A stretch of 64,000 bases of DNA from Pantoea cypripedii. GTDB taxonomy: Bacteria > Pseudomonadota > Gammaproteobacteria > Enterobacterales > Enterobacteriaceae. Below the pieces are notes generated by a model, which had not been told where the DNA came from, did not search any database, and worked only from the letters and a program-made list of their open reading frames with translations. Numbering within the stretch: the first letter of the stretch is position 1; each line of letters opens with the position of its first letter. Where the stretch lies: the NCBI RefSeq assembly GCF_011395035.1, contig NZ_CP024768.1, positions 1,809,732 to 1,873,731 of the forward strand, read 5' to 3'. Below, piece after piece: positions 39,375-49,590 of the stretch. The translations under genes and the position numbers were made by a program.

Positions 39375-40895
39375 ATGAGTACATCACAACAAGAAGCACT
39401 GCTGACCATCAGCGGCGTCAGCAAAGGTTTTCCGGGCGTTAAGGCACTGGATAACGTCTCTTTCAGCATCCGCAAAGGCGAAATTATGGCGCTGCTGGGG
39501 GAGAACGGTGCCGGCAAATCGACGCTGATCAAAGTGCTGACCGGTGTATACACCCGCGATGCCGGGGTGATTACCCTCAACGGCCAGACCATAGCGCCGC
39601 ATAATACCGGCGATGCGCAGGCCATGGGGATTGGCACCGTTTACCAGGAAGTGAACCTGCTGCCGAATATGTCGGTGGCGGATAATCTCTATATCGGTCG
39701 TGAACCACGTCGCTTTGGCATGATCGATCGCAAACGTATGGTACGCGACGCCGATGCGCTGATGCGTAAATACGGTTTTGCGCTGGATGTGACACGGCAG
39801 CTGGGCCATTACTCGGTGGCGATGCAGCAGATTATCGCTATTTGCCGGGCGGTGGATCTGTCGGCGCAGGTGTTGATCCTTGATGAACCGACCGCCAGCC
39901 TCGATGCCAGCGAAGTTGAAATGTTATTTACCCTGATGGCGCAGTTAAAAGCCAAAGGGATGAGCCTGATTTTTGTCACCCATTTTCTTGATCAGGTCTA
40001 TCGCATCACCGACCGTATCACAGTGCTGCGCAATGGGCAGTTTATCGCCACTCGCGATACCGCGACGCTGCCGCGCATTGAGTTGATCAAACTGATGCTG
40101 GGACGTGAGCTGCTGGAAACCGCGTTGCAGCGTCAGGGCAGCACCTTACGCAGCAATCAGCCGGTGGTGGCGTTTGAAGATTACGGTAAGAAGGGCACCA
40201 TCGAGCCGTTCAGTTTGCAGGTACGGCCAGGCGAAGTGGTCGGGCTGGCCGGGCTGTTGGGTTCGGGGCGTACCGAAACCGCCGAAGTGTTGTTTGGTAT
40301 CCGACGAGCCGATCGCGGCACTGCCACCATCAAAGGCAAAGTGCAGCAGATTCGCACCCCGGCGAAAGCCTCGAAACTGGGTATGGGGTTCTGCCCGGAG
40401 GACCGCAAAACCGACGGCATTATTGGTAAGGCCTCGGTGCGAGAAAATATTATCCTCGCGTTGCAGGCGCAGCGCGGCTGGCTGCGTCCGATTAAAAAGC
40501 GTGAACAACAGGCGATAGCCGAACGCTTTATTAAAAGCCTGGGGATACGTACACCGAATGCCGATCAACCGGTTGAGTTATTGTCCGGCGGTAATCAGCA
40601 GAAAGTGTTGCTCTCACGCTGGCTGGTGACTAAACCGCAGTTTCTCATCCTCGACGAGCCGACGCGCGGCATCGATGTTGGTGCCCATGCTGAGATTATT
40701 CGTCTGATTGAATCCCTGTGCGCCGATGGACTGGCGCTGCTGGTTATCTCCTCTGAACTCGAAGAACTGGTGGGCTACGCCGATCGCGTGCTGATTATGC
40801 GTGATTTGAAGCAGGTGGCGGAGATCCCCCTTGAGCAGCTGTCGGTGGCGTCGATTGTTAACGCCATCGCCCACGGAGGAGCACAACATGCTTGA
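39375..40895 (+). CDS. ytfR: Galactofuranose-type ABC transporter, ATPase YtfR
   Basis: 506-residue double-ATPase of the sugar-uptake (CUT2) family. First nucleotide-binding domain has Walker [10 protein letters not shown] and Walker B VLILDEPTA; second has GLLGSGRTE in place of Walker A, signature LSGGNQQKV and [13 protein letters not shown], the usual asymmetric pattern. Ends overlapping ytfT by 8 bases. Confidence 0.94.
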   Translation: MSTSQQEALLTISGVSKGFPGVKALDNVSFSIRKGEIMALLGENGAGKSTLIKVLTGVYTRDAGVITLNGQTIAPHNTGDAQAMGIGTVYQEVNLLPNMSVADNLYIGREPRRFGMIDRKRMVRDADALMRKYGFALDVTRQLGHYSVAMQQIIAICRAVDLSAQVLILDEPTASLDASEVEMLFTLMAQLKAKGMSLIFVTHFLDQVYRITDRITVLRNGQFIATRDTATLPRIELIKLMLGRELLETALQRQGSTLRSNQPVVAFEDYGKKGTIEPFSLQVRPGEVVGLAGLLGSGRTETAEVLFGIRRADRGTATIKGKVQQIRTPAKASKLGMGFCPEDRKTDGIIGKASVRENIILALQAQRGWLRPIKKREQQAIAERFIKSLGIRTPNADQPVELLSGGNQQKVLLSRWLVTKPQFLILDEPTRGIDVGAHAEIIRLIESLCADGLALLVISSELEELVGYADRVLIMRDLKQVAEIPLEQLSVASIVNAIAHGGAQHA

Positions 40896-41904
40896 ATCCG
40901 ATATGACGTCTGAAAAAACCAATCGTCGCAAACCGAAACTGCCACCGGGTATGCCGCAGATCGCCGCCCTGATCCTGGTGTTGCTGGTGGATAGCCTGGT
41001 CGCCAACAACTTTTTTGCCGTGCATGTGCAGGATGGTCGCCTGTTTGGCAGCCCGATCGATATTCTCAACCGCGCGGCGCCGGTGGCATTGCTGGCGGTG
41101 GGGATGACGCTGGTGATTGCCACCGGCGGTATTGATTTGTCAGTAGGCGCGGTGATGGCCATCGCCGGGGCCACGGCGGCCACCCTGACGGTGGCGGGAC
41201 ACAGCTTGTCGTTTGTCATTCTCGCGACGCTCGGCACCGGCCTGGCATGCGGTTTGTGGAACGGTGTGCTGGTGGCGTTGTTACGCATCCAGCCATTCGT
41301 CGCCACGCTGATTTTGATGGTGGCCGGGCGCGGTGTGGCGCAGCTGATCACCCAGGGGCAAATCGTCACCTTCGATAATGACAACCTCGCGTGGTTCGGC
41401 AGCGGTTCGTTATGGCTTTTTCCGGTGCCGGTGTGGATTACGCTGGTGGTGGCGCTGGCCGTGTGGCTGCTGACGCGCAAAACCGCGCTGGGGTTGTTTA
41501 TCGAAGCGGTGGGGATCAACCTGCGCGCGGCGCGTAATGCCGGGGTTACTGGCTGGCTGGTGGTGATGTCCACTTACGTTATCAGCGGTGTCTGTGCGGC
41601 GGTGGCGGGTTTGATTGTTGCTGCGGATATCCGTGGCGCGGATGCCAACAACGCCGGATTATGGCTTGAGCTGGATGCGATTCTGGCGGTGGTGATTGGC
41701 GGCGCATCGCTGATGGGCGGACGTTTTAATCTGGTGCTGTCGCTGATTGGCGCGCTGATTATTCAGTCGATGAATACCGGGATATTGTTGTCAGGATTCC
41801 CGCCGGAACTGAACCAGGTGGTGAAAGCGATCGTGGTGATGTGCGTGTTGCTGATTCAGTCACCGCGCTTTATCGCCATGCTGAAACGGAGACGTCCATC
41901 ATGA
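40888..41904 (+). CDS. ytfT: Galactofuranose-type ABC transporter, permease YtfT
   Basis: Inner-membrane permease, 338 residues from ATG 40888, preceded by GGAGGAG; the earlier open frame inside ytfR is not used. About nine to ten helices; CUT2 permease hallmark GGIDLSVGAVMAIAG and ADANNAGLWLELDAILAVVIGG. Stop codon overlaps the yjfF start (ATGA). Confidence 0.93.
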   Translation: MLESDMTSEKTNRRKPKLPPGMPQIAALILVLLVDSLVANNFFAVHVQDGRLFGSPIDILNRAAPVALLAVGMTLVIATGGIDLSVGAVMAIAGATAATLTVAGHSLSFVILATLGTGLACGLWNGVLVALLRIQPFVATLILMVAGRGVAQLITQGQIVTFDNDNLAWFGSGSLWLFPVPVWITLVVALAVWLLTRKTALGLFIEAVGINLRAARNAGVTGWLVVMSTYVISGVCAAVAGLIVAADIRGADANNAGLWLELDAILAVVIGGASLMGGRFNLVLSLIGALIIQSMNTGILLSGFPPELNQVVKAIVVMCVLLIQSPRFIAMLKRRRPS

Positions 41905-42890
41905 TTAAACGCCATCTTCCTCTGATGATTACCCTGCTGGTGTTTGTCGCCGGGTATCTGTTCTGCCTGAGCCAGTTTCCCGGTTTCGCCTCAACACGGG
42001 TGATTTGTAATATCCTGACCGATAACGCCTTTCTCGGCATCATCGCTGTGGGAATGACCTTCGTCATTCTGTCTGGCGGCATTGATTTGTCGGTGGGGGC
42101 GGTGATCGCCTTTAGTGGCGTGTTTCTCGCCCGCCTGATCGGAGATTATCACGTTGATCCGTTGCTGGCGTTTGCGCTGATTCTGGCGCTGGGGGCGGCA
42201 TTTGGTGCCATGATGGGCTGGCTGATCGATGCACTGAAAATCCCGGCGTTTATCATCACGCTGGCCGGGATGTTTTTCCTGCGTGGTTGCAGCTATCTGG
42301 TGTCGGAAAACTCCATTCCCATCGACCATCCGCTGTATACCACGCTGTCGAGCCTGGCATGGAAAATTCCCGGCGGCGGGCGTCTGAGCCTGCTGGCGGT
42401 GATTATGCTGGTGGTGGTGATTGGCGGCATTCTGCTGGCGCACCGCACGCGTTTTGGCAATCAGGTGTATGCCATCGGCGGCAACCTGACTTCAGCCCAG
42501 TTGATGGGCATCTCAACCCGTGCCACCACCATCAAGATCTATATGTTATCGACCACGCTGGCGACGCTGGCGGGCATTGTGTTTTCCATCTATACCTCGG
42601 CGGGTTATGCGCTGGCCGGACTGGGGGTGGAACTTGATGCGATAGCCTCCGTAGTGATCGGCGGTACGCTGCTTTCCGGCGGTGTCGGCACCGTACTTGG
42701 TACGCTGTTTGGTGTGCTGATTCAGGGGTTGATTCAGACCTGGATTAACTTCGACGGCACCCTGAGTTCGTGGTGGACCAAAATCGCCATCGGTATTTTG
42801 TTGTTTGCCTTTATCGCGCTGCAACGCCTGCTGACAGTAATGTGGGATCGCCAGCAGAACGCGCCGGTTAAACGGTTATCATCCTCGTAG
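41901..42890 (+). CDS. yjfF: Galactofuranose-type ABC transporter, permease YjfF
   Basis: Second permease of the transporter, 329 residues from the ATG at 41901. Hallmarks: ILSGGIDLSVGAVIAFSGVF and GLGVELDAIASVVIGGTLLSGG. In E. coli fbp follows; here a strong terminator and a convergent effector-like gene follow instead. Confidence 0.93.
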   Translation: MIKRHLPLMITLLVFVAGYLFCLSQFPGFASTRVICNILTDNAFLGIIAVGMTFVILSGGIDLSVGAVIAFSGVFLARLIGDYHVDPLLAFALILALGAAFGAMMGWLIDALKIPAFIITLAGMFFLRGCSYLVSENSIPIDHPLYTTLSSLAWKIPGGGRLSLLAVIMLVVVIGGILLAHRTRFGNQVYAIGGNLTSAQLMGISTRATTIKIYMLSTTLATLAGIVFSIYTSAGYALAGLGVELDAIASVVIGGTLLSGGVGTVLGTLFGVLIQGLIQTWINFDGTLSSWWTKIAIGILLFAFIALQRLLTVMWDRQQNAPVKRLSSS

Positions 42891-42970
42891 CATTGCACCA
42901 CCATTAGGGAAGTTTGTGACGATGTTTCTGGAATACCGTTGACAGTACGGTCTTTGTGAAACACCGTTGA

Positions 42971-42998
42971 GGAGGCCCGGGAGGGCCTCCTGTTTTTT
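42971..42998 (+). terminator. ytfQRT-yjfF operon terminator
   Basis: GGAGGCCC (42971-42978), loop GGGA, GGGCCTCC (42983-42990), then TGTTTTTT. Confidence 0.92.
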
Positions 42999-43068
42999 AT
43001 CACGTATATCTATGTCATGAAGGTACAAGAGTCTGTGCTGTCGTGCCGCTACGAATTAATGCAAACCT

Positions 43069-44853
43069 TTATTCGATGGTGTGCGATTTCTCCATTAATT
43101 CTGCCAGTTTGGGGCGCACCGGATGGCTATCTTCCCAGCGGCAGTCGTCGATGTCTTCAAAGGTACAAAACCTCAGTTTATTGATTTCCTCAATGCCCAG
43201 CGTGTCCCTGACCAGCCGCAACCAATCCATTACGATTCTTTTGTCATTGTCGTCTTTTAACGCCAGCAACCAGATATTGATGCGTTCAAAAGCAGACTCG
43301 TTATTGAGATTGGCATACATATCGCGTTGATTAACGCCATCTCCAATCACCACCACCTGAATGGCACTGAGCAGATTGGTGGTTTCCTTCGCTGCCTCAC
43401 GAGCAAAACTCTCGGCATCATGGAAATTGCTATGCAGATTACTCAGTGTTGTTGCTCGCACTGCCACACTTAGCAGCCAGGACAATTCCGGGTTGGCCTT
43501 GTCGGTATATTCATGCTGTTGTCCCAGACGCAGCAGCTGCTCCATACCTGGCACCAGTTGCAGGCCGCAATTAATAATGGCATGGGTCACCACATCCAGA
43601 TTGGTGCCGTGGGCGACGTTGTTCTTATCTGGATCAAACGCAGCAGGGCGGAAATTGATATCGCCAGGCTGCGGTGCCGGAAGGCTGGCACGATACTCGC
43701 CGATCGTTTTGCAGGGGAAATTGCCATCAGCATAGGTTGCTTTTAAGTCTTGACGTATTTTATCCAGTTCATATCGGGCGGTAATATCCCAGATGCGGAA
43801 CAGCATGGCTTGGTCTTCGAAATTAATGTTCTCAAAAGAAATTGGCGTGTCCTTATCAATCAGGTAGTTTTCCAGTAAGCCTGTCGGGTTATTTTCAATA
43901 TGGGTGAGATTTAAGGAAGGGTGGGATAATGAATCTATCGTATCACTGCTGGCCAGGATATAACGCAGGTCGGGTCTGCCATTAATGTCTCTTTTATAGA
44001 GTGTCTCGTCGAGGATGTCGAAAGTACAGACATACAGTGTTTTTATCTTTTCATTTCGGGTGGTGTCGTATATTTCCCTGAAAGATTCCAGTATAATATT
44101 TTTCTCCTGCGTATTCCTGGCCGCTACACCGCGAATATTGACCATTTTACGAGTTTCCTGATTATCTGCGTCTTGCAGTAGATCTCCCCGGTCATAGCCA
44201 TCGCCAAATATGACGACCTGCATTGAACCGAAAGAACCATCGCCATTTTTCGCCGCGGCCATCGCCATTTGCTTCTCGTCGCTAAAATCAGCTGAACTAT
44301 AATACAGCCCGGTGACACGCACACCACTGCAAAGCTGATAATAATTGCCCTCGCTCTGGTCTTTAATATATTGATGCTCCATGCCCAGCAACTTAAGCTG
44401 CTTGATGACCGGGACGATTTGCAGGTTGCAGTTGATTACCGAATATAGCAACACCGCCGCATTGGTGCCATGCGCCACCATATTATTACCATTGAGATCA
44501 AACTCCGCTGGGCGGTAATCACAACCTTTGGCAGAAGGATAATGCTTTGCCAGCAGATAATCTCCCACACGGGCAAAGCGATAGTCTTTACCCTCATACT
44601 TCTCTTTTATTACCTGTTGCATGGTGGCGAGTTTCTCTCGCCATGCTCCCGACCACATATTTTGGTAGGAGCGATCGTTAAAATCAATATTGACGAATGA
44701 AATGGGGGTGTTTGGTGAAATATAAAATGAAGATAAATCAAAAGTGGGTTTATTTACGACATGGCTAACATTTAAAGCCGATTGCGCTGTGGCGGGTGTC
44801 GGTTCATCCGCGACCTGACTGACTGAGGCTGAAGTATTTCGGGTTACATCCAT
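43069..44853 (-). CDS. Tandem-repeat HGTN-motif protein, putative effector
   Basis: 594 residues from ATG 44853, chosen for the AGGAG about ten bases upstream; the ATG at 44883 lacks one. A Ser/Thr/Ala-rich N terminus (about 33 residues) precedes two homologous units (about 34-307 and 319-594) in register 287-288 residues apart. Each has TPISF-NI-F-D, RPAxFD, VAHGTN (HGTN at 128-131 and 415-418), INCxLQxVP, a VRxTxL strand, QVVxxGDG and CTF. HGT followed by an I-x-x-x-L helix recalls the ADP-ribosyltransferase H-Y-E fold, which is a guess. AT-rich against neighbours. No TM helix or Sec signal. Family not recognised. Confidence 0.6.
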   Translation of the reverse strand: MDVTRNTSASVSQVADEPTPATAQSALNVSHVVNKPTFDLSSFYISPNTPISFVNIDFNDRSYQNMWSGAWREKLATMQQVIKEKYEGKDYRFARVGDYLLAKHYPSAKGCDYRPAEFDLNGNNMVAHGTNAAVLLYSVINCNLQIVPVIKQLKLLGMEHQYIKDQSEGNYYQLCSGVRVTGLYYSSADFSDEKQMAMAAAKNGDGSFGSMQVVIFGDGYDRGDLLQDADNQETRKMVNIRGVAARNTQEKNIILESFREIYDTTRNEKIKTLYVCTFDILDETLYKRDINGRPDLRYILASSDTIDSLSHPSLNLTHIENNPTGLLENYLIDKDTPISFENINFEDQAMLFRIWDITARYELDKIRQDLKATYADGNFPCKTIGEYRASLPAPQPGDINFRPAAFDPDKNNVAHGTNLDVVTHAIINCGLQLVPGMEQLLRLGQQHEYTDKANPELSWLLSVAVRATTLSNLHSNFHDAESFAREAAKETTNLLSAIQVVVIGDGVNQRDMYANLNNESAFERINIWLLALKDDNDKRIVMDWLRLVRDTLGIEEINKLRFCTFEDIDDCRWEDSHPVRPKLAELMEKSHTIE

Positions 44854-44921
44854 GATTTCTTCTCTCCTGAATGGGGATTCCATTAAGCATTATTTTGGCT
44901 GAGAGAGATGGGAATTTTTTC

Positions 44922-44951
44922 TGAAAAAAAAGGCCGCGATAAATCGCGACC
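44922..44951 (-). terminator. araBA terminator
   Basis: Minus strand GGTCGCGA-TTTA-TCGCGGCC followed by eight T. The stem contains CGCGATTTATCGCG, the same core as the palindromic repeats at 17836 and 27116. Confidence 0.9.
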
Positions 44952-44972
44952 TGAGAGGATATGAAAAAACAC

Positions 44973-46475
44973 TTAACGCATCAGACGATAATAGGCCTCA
45001 TTCCAGCGCAGTGCGTCCTTAAATGCCGGTAAACGCGTCTCTTCATCAATCACCAGCACCTCAATACCGTTCAGCTCGCCGTAAAGATAGAGGTCATCGA
45101 GATCCAGCGCCTGGCTGAACACCGTATGGTGTGCACCACCGGCCAGAATCCAGGCTTCTGATGCCGTTGCCAGTGACGGTTGTGCACGCCACAAGGCACG
45201 CGCCACCGGCAGCTTCGGTAACGGCTTCGGTTGTTCGATCGCGTCCACCACATTCACCAGCAGACGGAAGCGGTCACCGAGATCGATCACGCTGGCATTC
45301 ACCGCGCGTCCGGCCGGGGTAGAGAAAATCAGGCGCGCCGGATCGGCTTTGCCACCAATACCAAGGAACTGCACATCAATCAGCGGTTTCTCTTCTTTGG
45401 CGATGGATGGGCACACTTCCAGCATATGGGAACCCAGCACCAGATCGTTGCCGGGGGAGAAGTGGTAAGTGTAATCCTCCATAAATGAGGTGCCGCCAGC
45501 GCGATTACCGGCCTGTACTTTGAGAATGTGCAGCAGCGCGGCGGTTTTCCAGTCACCTTCACCGGCAAAACCGTAACCCTGGCCCATCAGACGTTGCACC
45601 GCCAGACCCGGCAGCTGCGTCATGCCGTGTAATGTCTGGAAGTTGGTGGTAAAGGCTTTGCAGCCTTCCGCATCGAGGAAGCGCTTCAGTCCCAGTTCAA
45701 TACGTGCGGCATCCAGCACATTCTGGCGTTTCTCACCATTCACAGCCGCCACGTCGGTAAAGCGGTAGTGGCTTTCGTATTCATCAATCAGGGCATTGAC
45801 GTCACCATCGCTGACGCTGTTCACCACCTCGACTAAATCACCGACGCCCCAGCCGTTTACCGCATAGCCAAACTGAATTTGCGCCGCCACCTTATCGCCT
45901 TCGGTGACAGCCACTTCGCGCATGTTGTCACCGAAACGGGCAACTTTCAGCTGCTGGCTGGCCTGACGCGCCTGGGCGGCACGGATCCAGCGACCGATCC
46001 GCAGCTGGCTCTCTTTATCCTGCCAGTGGCCGGTCACGACGCTGTGTTGCAGGCCCATACGCGCACCGATAAAGCCGAACTCGCGGCCACCGTGGGCGGT
46101 CTGGTTCAGGTTCATAAAGTCCATATCCATGCTGTCCCACGGGATCTCGGCATTGAACTGGGTATGGAATTGCAGCAGTGGCTTATTCAGGATACTCAGC
46201 CCGCCGATCCACATTTTGGCGGGCGAGAAGGTGTGCAGCCAGGTGATAATGCCGACGCATTCATTGGCGTGATTTGCCTCGCGGCACAGTGCCAGCGCCT
46301 CATCCGGCGATTTCACCAGCGGTTTGAGCACCAGTTGCAACGGCAGACTACCCGCCTGATTCAGGCCATCCATCACCTGGCGCGCATGCTGTTCCACCTG
46401 GCGTAACGTTTCCGCCCCGTAGAGGTGTTGCGTACCAATAACAAACCACACCTGTTGTGTGTTGTGCTGTTCCAT
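44973..46475 (-). CDS. araA: L-arabinose isomerase
   Basis: Converts L-arabinose to L-ribulose, first step of catabolism; Mn-dependent cytosolic enzyme. 500 residues, the same as E. coli AraA, collinear throughout ([12 protein letters not shown] start; [37 protein letters not shown]). Second gene of araBA, 12 bases after araB, with AGGAGTGG. No araD follows. Confidence 0.97.
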   Translation of the reverse strand: MEQHNTQQVWFVIGTQHLYGAETLRQVEQHARQVMDGLNQAGSLPLQLVLKPLVKSPDEALALCREANHANECVGIITWLHTFSPAKMWIGGLSILNKPLLQFHTQFNAEIPWDSMDMDFMNLNQTAHGGREFGFIGARMGLQHSVVTGHWQDKESQLRIGRWIRAAQARQASQQLKVARFGDNMREVAVTEGDKVAAQIQFGYAVNGWGVGDLVEVVNSVSDGDVNALIDEYESHYRFTDVAAVNGEKRQNVLDAARIELGLKRFLDAEGCKAFTTNFQTLHGMTQLPGLAVQRLMGQGYGFAGEGDWKTAALLHILKVQAGNRAGGTSFMEDYTYHFSPGNDLVLGSHMLEVCPSIAKEEKPLIDVQFLGIGGKADPARLIFSTPAGRAVNASVIDLGDRFRLLVNVVDAIEQPKPLPKLPVARALWRAQPSLATASEAWILAGGAHHTVFSQALDLDDLYLYGELNGIEVLVIDEETRLPAFKDALRWNEAYYRLMR

Positions 46476-46487
46476 AAAACCACTCCT

Positions 46488-48173
46488 TTACTTAGCGGAA
46501 ACGGTGCGTGCGGCATACTGCGGTTCAGCGGCCCGGCACCAATGTTGATAGCGTTGATAAAGCTGTTGATAGCGCGCCACGCGCTGACTATCCGGTTGTA
46601 AGGTCACGTCGATTGGGCTGGCCATCACCTGTTGTGCCGCCGGGACATCGGCGTAAACCTGAGCGGCGACTGCGGCAAAAATGGCTGCACCGAGTGCGCA
46701 ACATTCGTCAGAAGCGACGATATCCAGTGGCCGGTTCATCACGTCGCAGCAGGCCTGCATAATGGCCGGGGATTTGCGCGCAATGCCGCCGAGGGTCAGC
46801 ACGCTTTCCACCGGGATCTGCTGTTGCTCGAAGCACTCCATAATGGCGCGTGCACCAAAGGCGGTGGCCGCGATCAGGCCGCCAAATAGCGCCGGGGCAT
46901 CGGTACCGAGATTGAGGTCGGTAATCACCCCTTTCAGGCGCTGATTCGCATCGGGGGTGCGACGACCGTTGAACCAGTCCAGCACCACCGGCAGATGATC
47001 GAGCTGTGGATCGGCGGCCCAGGCGTCAGTCAGCTGACGGATCAGATCTTTTTGCAGCTGCTCCAGCTGAGGTTGCAGCTCAGGATGTTGCTGTGCCGCC
47101 TGTTGCAGCGGCCAGCCGAGCAGGCGGCTGAACCAGGCGTAAATGTCGCCGAAGGCGGATTGCCCGGCTTCGCAGCCGATGGCACCCGGCATGACGCTGC
47201 CATCCACCTGGCCGCAAATACCTTTGATGGCGCGTTCGCCCACTTTTTCGCTGTCGGCAATCAGGATGTCGCAGGTTGAGGTGCCAATCACTTTCACCAG
47301 CGTATAGGGTTGTGCTCCGGCACCGACGGCACCCATATGGCAGTCAAACGCACCGCCAGACAGCACCACCTGTTGTGACAGGCCGAGACGCTGCGCCCAC
47401 TCGGCGCTCAGGGTGCCAACCGGCACATCCGCAGTCCAGGTGTCGCTGAACAGCGGAGAGTCGAGTTGTTCGGTCAGCAGCGGGTCGAGCGCGTTAAGGA
47501 ATTCGGCGGGAGGCAAGCCTTGCCAGTCCGGGTGCCAGAGGGACTTATGCCCGGCGGCACAGCGGCCACGGCGCAGCTGCTGTGGCGCAGTGGTGCCACT
47601 CAGCAGGGCGGGAACCCAGTCGCACAGTTCTACCCAGGAGACAGCGGCGTCACGCACGGCGGCATCGGCACGGGAAACGTGCAGGATTTTCGCCCAGAAC
47701 CATTCCGACGAATAAATGCCGCCAATATAGCGGGTGTAATCGGCGAAGCGGCCGCTGTGGCACAGCTGATTGATCTCCTCCGCTTCTTCTATGGCGGTGT
47801 GATCTTTCCACAACACAAACATCGCATTGGGGTTGTCGGCGAACTCAGGGCGCAACGCCAGCACGTTGCCATCGCGGTCGATGGGTGCCGGTGTTGAGCC
47901 AGTGCTATCAACACCAATCCCCACCACGGCGGTACGTTGCTCCGGGCTGAGTTTTTGTACTACCGTCACCAGCGCCTGTTCCAGCGCATCGATATAGTCC
48001 TGCGGATGATGACGAAAGCGGTTGGCATGCGCATCGCAAAACAACCCTTTAGCCCAGCGCGGATAGTTGACCACGGCTTTTTCCAGTTCTTCGCCATTGT
48101 GGCAGTCCACGGCCAGGGCCCGGACGGAATCGCTGCCAAAATCCAGCCCGATGGTAATAGCGCCAGCGCCCAT
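46488..48173 (-). CDS. araB: L-ribulokinase
   Basis: FGGY-family kinase making L-ribulose 5-phosphate. 561 residues (E. coli 566). Visible motifs: ATP loop [52 protein letters not shown], and the C-terminal FGGY-type [16 protein letters not shown] and LGGIARKSP. First gene of araBA, divergent from araFGH. Confidence 0.97.
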   Translation of the reverse strand: MGAGAITIGLDFGSDSVRALAVDCHNGEELEKAVVNYPRWAKGLFCDAHANRFRHHPQDYIDALEQALVTVVQKLSPEQRTAVVGIGVDSTGSTPAPIDRDGNVLALRPEFADNPNAMFVLWKDHTAIEEAEEINQLCHSGRFADYTRYIGGIYSSEWFWAKILHVSRADAAVRDAAVSWVELCDWVPALLSGTTAPQQLRRGRCAAGHKSLWHPDWQGLPPAEFLNALDPLLTEQLDSPLFSDTWTADVPVGTLSAEWAQRLGLSQQVVLSGGAFDCHMGAVGAGAQPYTLVKVIGTSTCDILIADSEKVGERAIKGICGQVDGSVMPGAIGCEAGQSAFGDIYAWFSRLLGWPLQQAAQQHPELQPQLEQLQKDLIRQLTDAWAADPQLDHLPVVLDWFNGRRTPDANQRLKGVITDLNLGTDAPALFGGLIAATAFGARAIMECFEQQQIPVESVLTLGGIARKSPAIMQACCDVMNRPLDIVASDECCALGAAIFAAVAAQVYADVPAAQQVMASPIDVTLQPDSQRVARYQQLYQRYQHWCRAAEPQYAARTVSAK

Positions 48174-48540
48174 TGAAATTCTCCTGTGTCAGTTATCTGC
48201 GCTTATCCTGGAATGGGTGGGCTGGAGCGGTTAGTCATCCCCGGCTGAGAATATGCACTTTTCTGCCATCAACAGGCATTTCGTGATCCACTGCAAAAGT
48301 TAATGACCGGTTAATTTTGCTGAATATATGGAGAATTTTGTCGTCGTTCCGGGATGTGATACCGCTCTACATTTTTCTCACCTTTTCCCGCTACAACTAG
48401 CCCAGCGTTTGCACAGCCTTTGTACAAACCTTGTTCTAACGCGCTGATTTTTCGCTGTACCCGTAAGAGAGAACAGTGTGGTAGCGCTTACACCGATTCG
48501 TTTAAAGCTCGCTAAAAACATCATTGTGCCGGAGAGCATC
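48174..48540. other. araB-araF divergent regulatory region
   Basis: 367 bases between divergent araBA and araFGH, both expected to be AraC/CRP controlled. Best AraC half-site candidate is at 48327-48343. A weak CRP-like TGTGA half lies at 48355-48359. Promoter elements could not be fixed with confidence. Confidence 0.6.
48327..48343. promoter_or_regulatory. Candidate AraC half-site
   Basis: TATGGA-N7-GTCG resembles the AraC I-site (TATGGA-N7-GCTA). Only one half-site is convincing; a second could not be placed by eye. Confidence 0.35.
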
Positions 48541-49524
48541 ATGCATAAATTCACTAAAACGCTGGCGGCAATTGGTCTCGCCGCGCTTATGTCACATTCC
48601 GCTATCGCCGAGACCATGAAGCTCGGTTTTCTCGTCAAACAACCGGAGGAACCCTGGTTCCAGACTGAGTGGCGCTTTGCCGATAAAGCGGGCAAAGATC
48701 TCGGCTTTGAAGTGATCAAAATCGCTGTACCCGACGGCGAAAAAACCCTGAACGCCATCGACAGCCTGGCGGCCAGCGGTGCGAAGGGTTTTGTAATCTG
48801 TACCCCGGACCCGAAACTGGGATCGGCGATTATGGCGAAAGCCCGCAGTTATGACCTGAAAGTGATTGCCGTCGATGATCAGTTCGTCAACGCCAAAGGC
48901 AAACCCATGGACACCGTGCCACTGGTGATGATGGCGGCGACCAAAATCGGCGAGCGTCAGGGCCAGGAACTGTATAAAGAAATGCAGAAACGCGGCTGGG
49001 ATGTGAAAGAAACCGGCGTGATGGCGATTACCGCCAACGAACTGGATACCGCGCGTCGTCGCACCACCGGCTCGATGGATGCGCTGAAAGCGGCCGGTTT
49101 CCCGGCGGCGCAGATCTATCAGGTTCCCACCAAATCCAATGATATCCCTGGCGCGTTTGACGCCGGTAACTCACTGCTGGTGCAGCATCCGAAGGTGAAA
49201 CACTGGTTGATCCTCGGCATGAATGACAACACCGTGCTGGGAGGCGTGCGCGCGACTGAAGGCCAGGGCTTTAAAGCACCGGATGTGATCGGCATCGGTA
49301 TTAACGGTGTGGATGCAGTCAGCGAGCTTTCCAAAGGGGAACCGACCGGTTTCTACGGCTCACTGCTGCCCAGCCCTGACGTACACGGCTATAAAAGCAG
49401 CCAGATGCTGTATGAGTGGGTAACCAAAGGACAGGAACCCGCGAAGTTTACTGAAGTCACCGACGTGGTGCTGATCACCCGCGATAACTTCAAAACCGAA
49501 CTGGCGAAAAAAGGGCTGATGTAA
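48541..49524 (+). CDS. araF: L-arabinose ABC transporter, binding protein AraF
   Basis: Periplasmic L-arabinose receptor, 327 residues from ATG 48541 with GGAG at 48531-48534 and a signal peptide ending at AIAE (about residue 22). The mature protein begins TMKLGFLVKQPEEPWFQTEW like E. coli AraF. The longer upstream frame would bury the signal peptide. Confidence 0.95.
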   Translation: MHKFTKTLAAIGLAALMSHSAIAETMKLGFLVKQPEEPWFQTEWRFADKAGKDLGFEVIKIAVPDGEKTLNAIDSLAASGAKGFVICTPDPKLGSAIMAKARSYDLKVIAVDDQFVNAKGKPMDTVPLVMMAATKIGERQGQELYKEMQKRGWDVKETGVMAITANELDTARRRTTGSMDALKAAGFPAAQIYQVPTKSNDIPGAFDAGNSLLVQHPKVKHWLILGMNDNTVLGGVRATEGQGFKAPDVIGIGINGVDAVSELSKGEPTGFYGSLLPSPDVHGYKSSQMLYEWVTKGQEPAKFTEVTDVVLITRDNFKTELAKKGLM

Positions 49525-49535
49525 TCCCGTTGCGT

Positions 49536-49564
49536 GCGCTCTGTGCCTCGCGGGGACAGAGCGC
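49536..49564 (+). other. araF-araG intergenic stem-loop
   Basis: GCGCTCTGT (49536-49544) pairs with ACAGAGCGC (49556-49564). No T-run. Probably protects araF mRNA or limits read-through to araGH. Confidence 0.65.
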
Positions 49565-49590
49565 CTTATTCACCACGATATGGAGTTCCC

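Noticed and set aside
43069..44972. Hrp box search upstream of the two effector-like genes
   Set aside because: No GGAACC-N15/16-CCAC motif was found upstream of 44853 or 29541, so HrpL control is not claimed.
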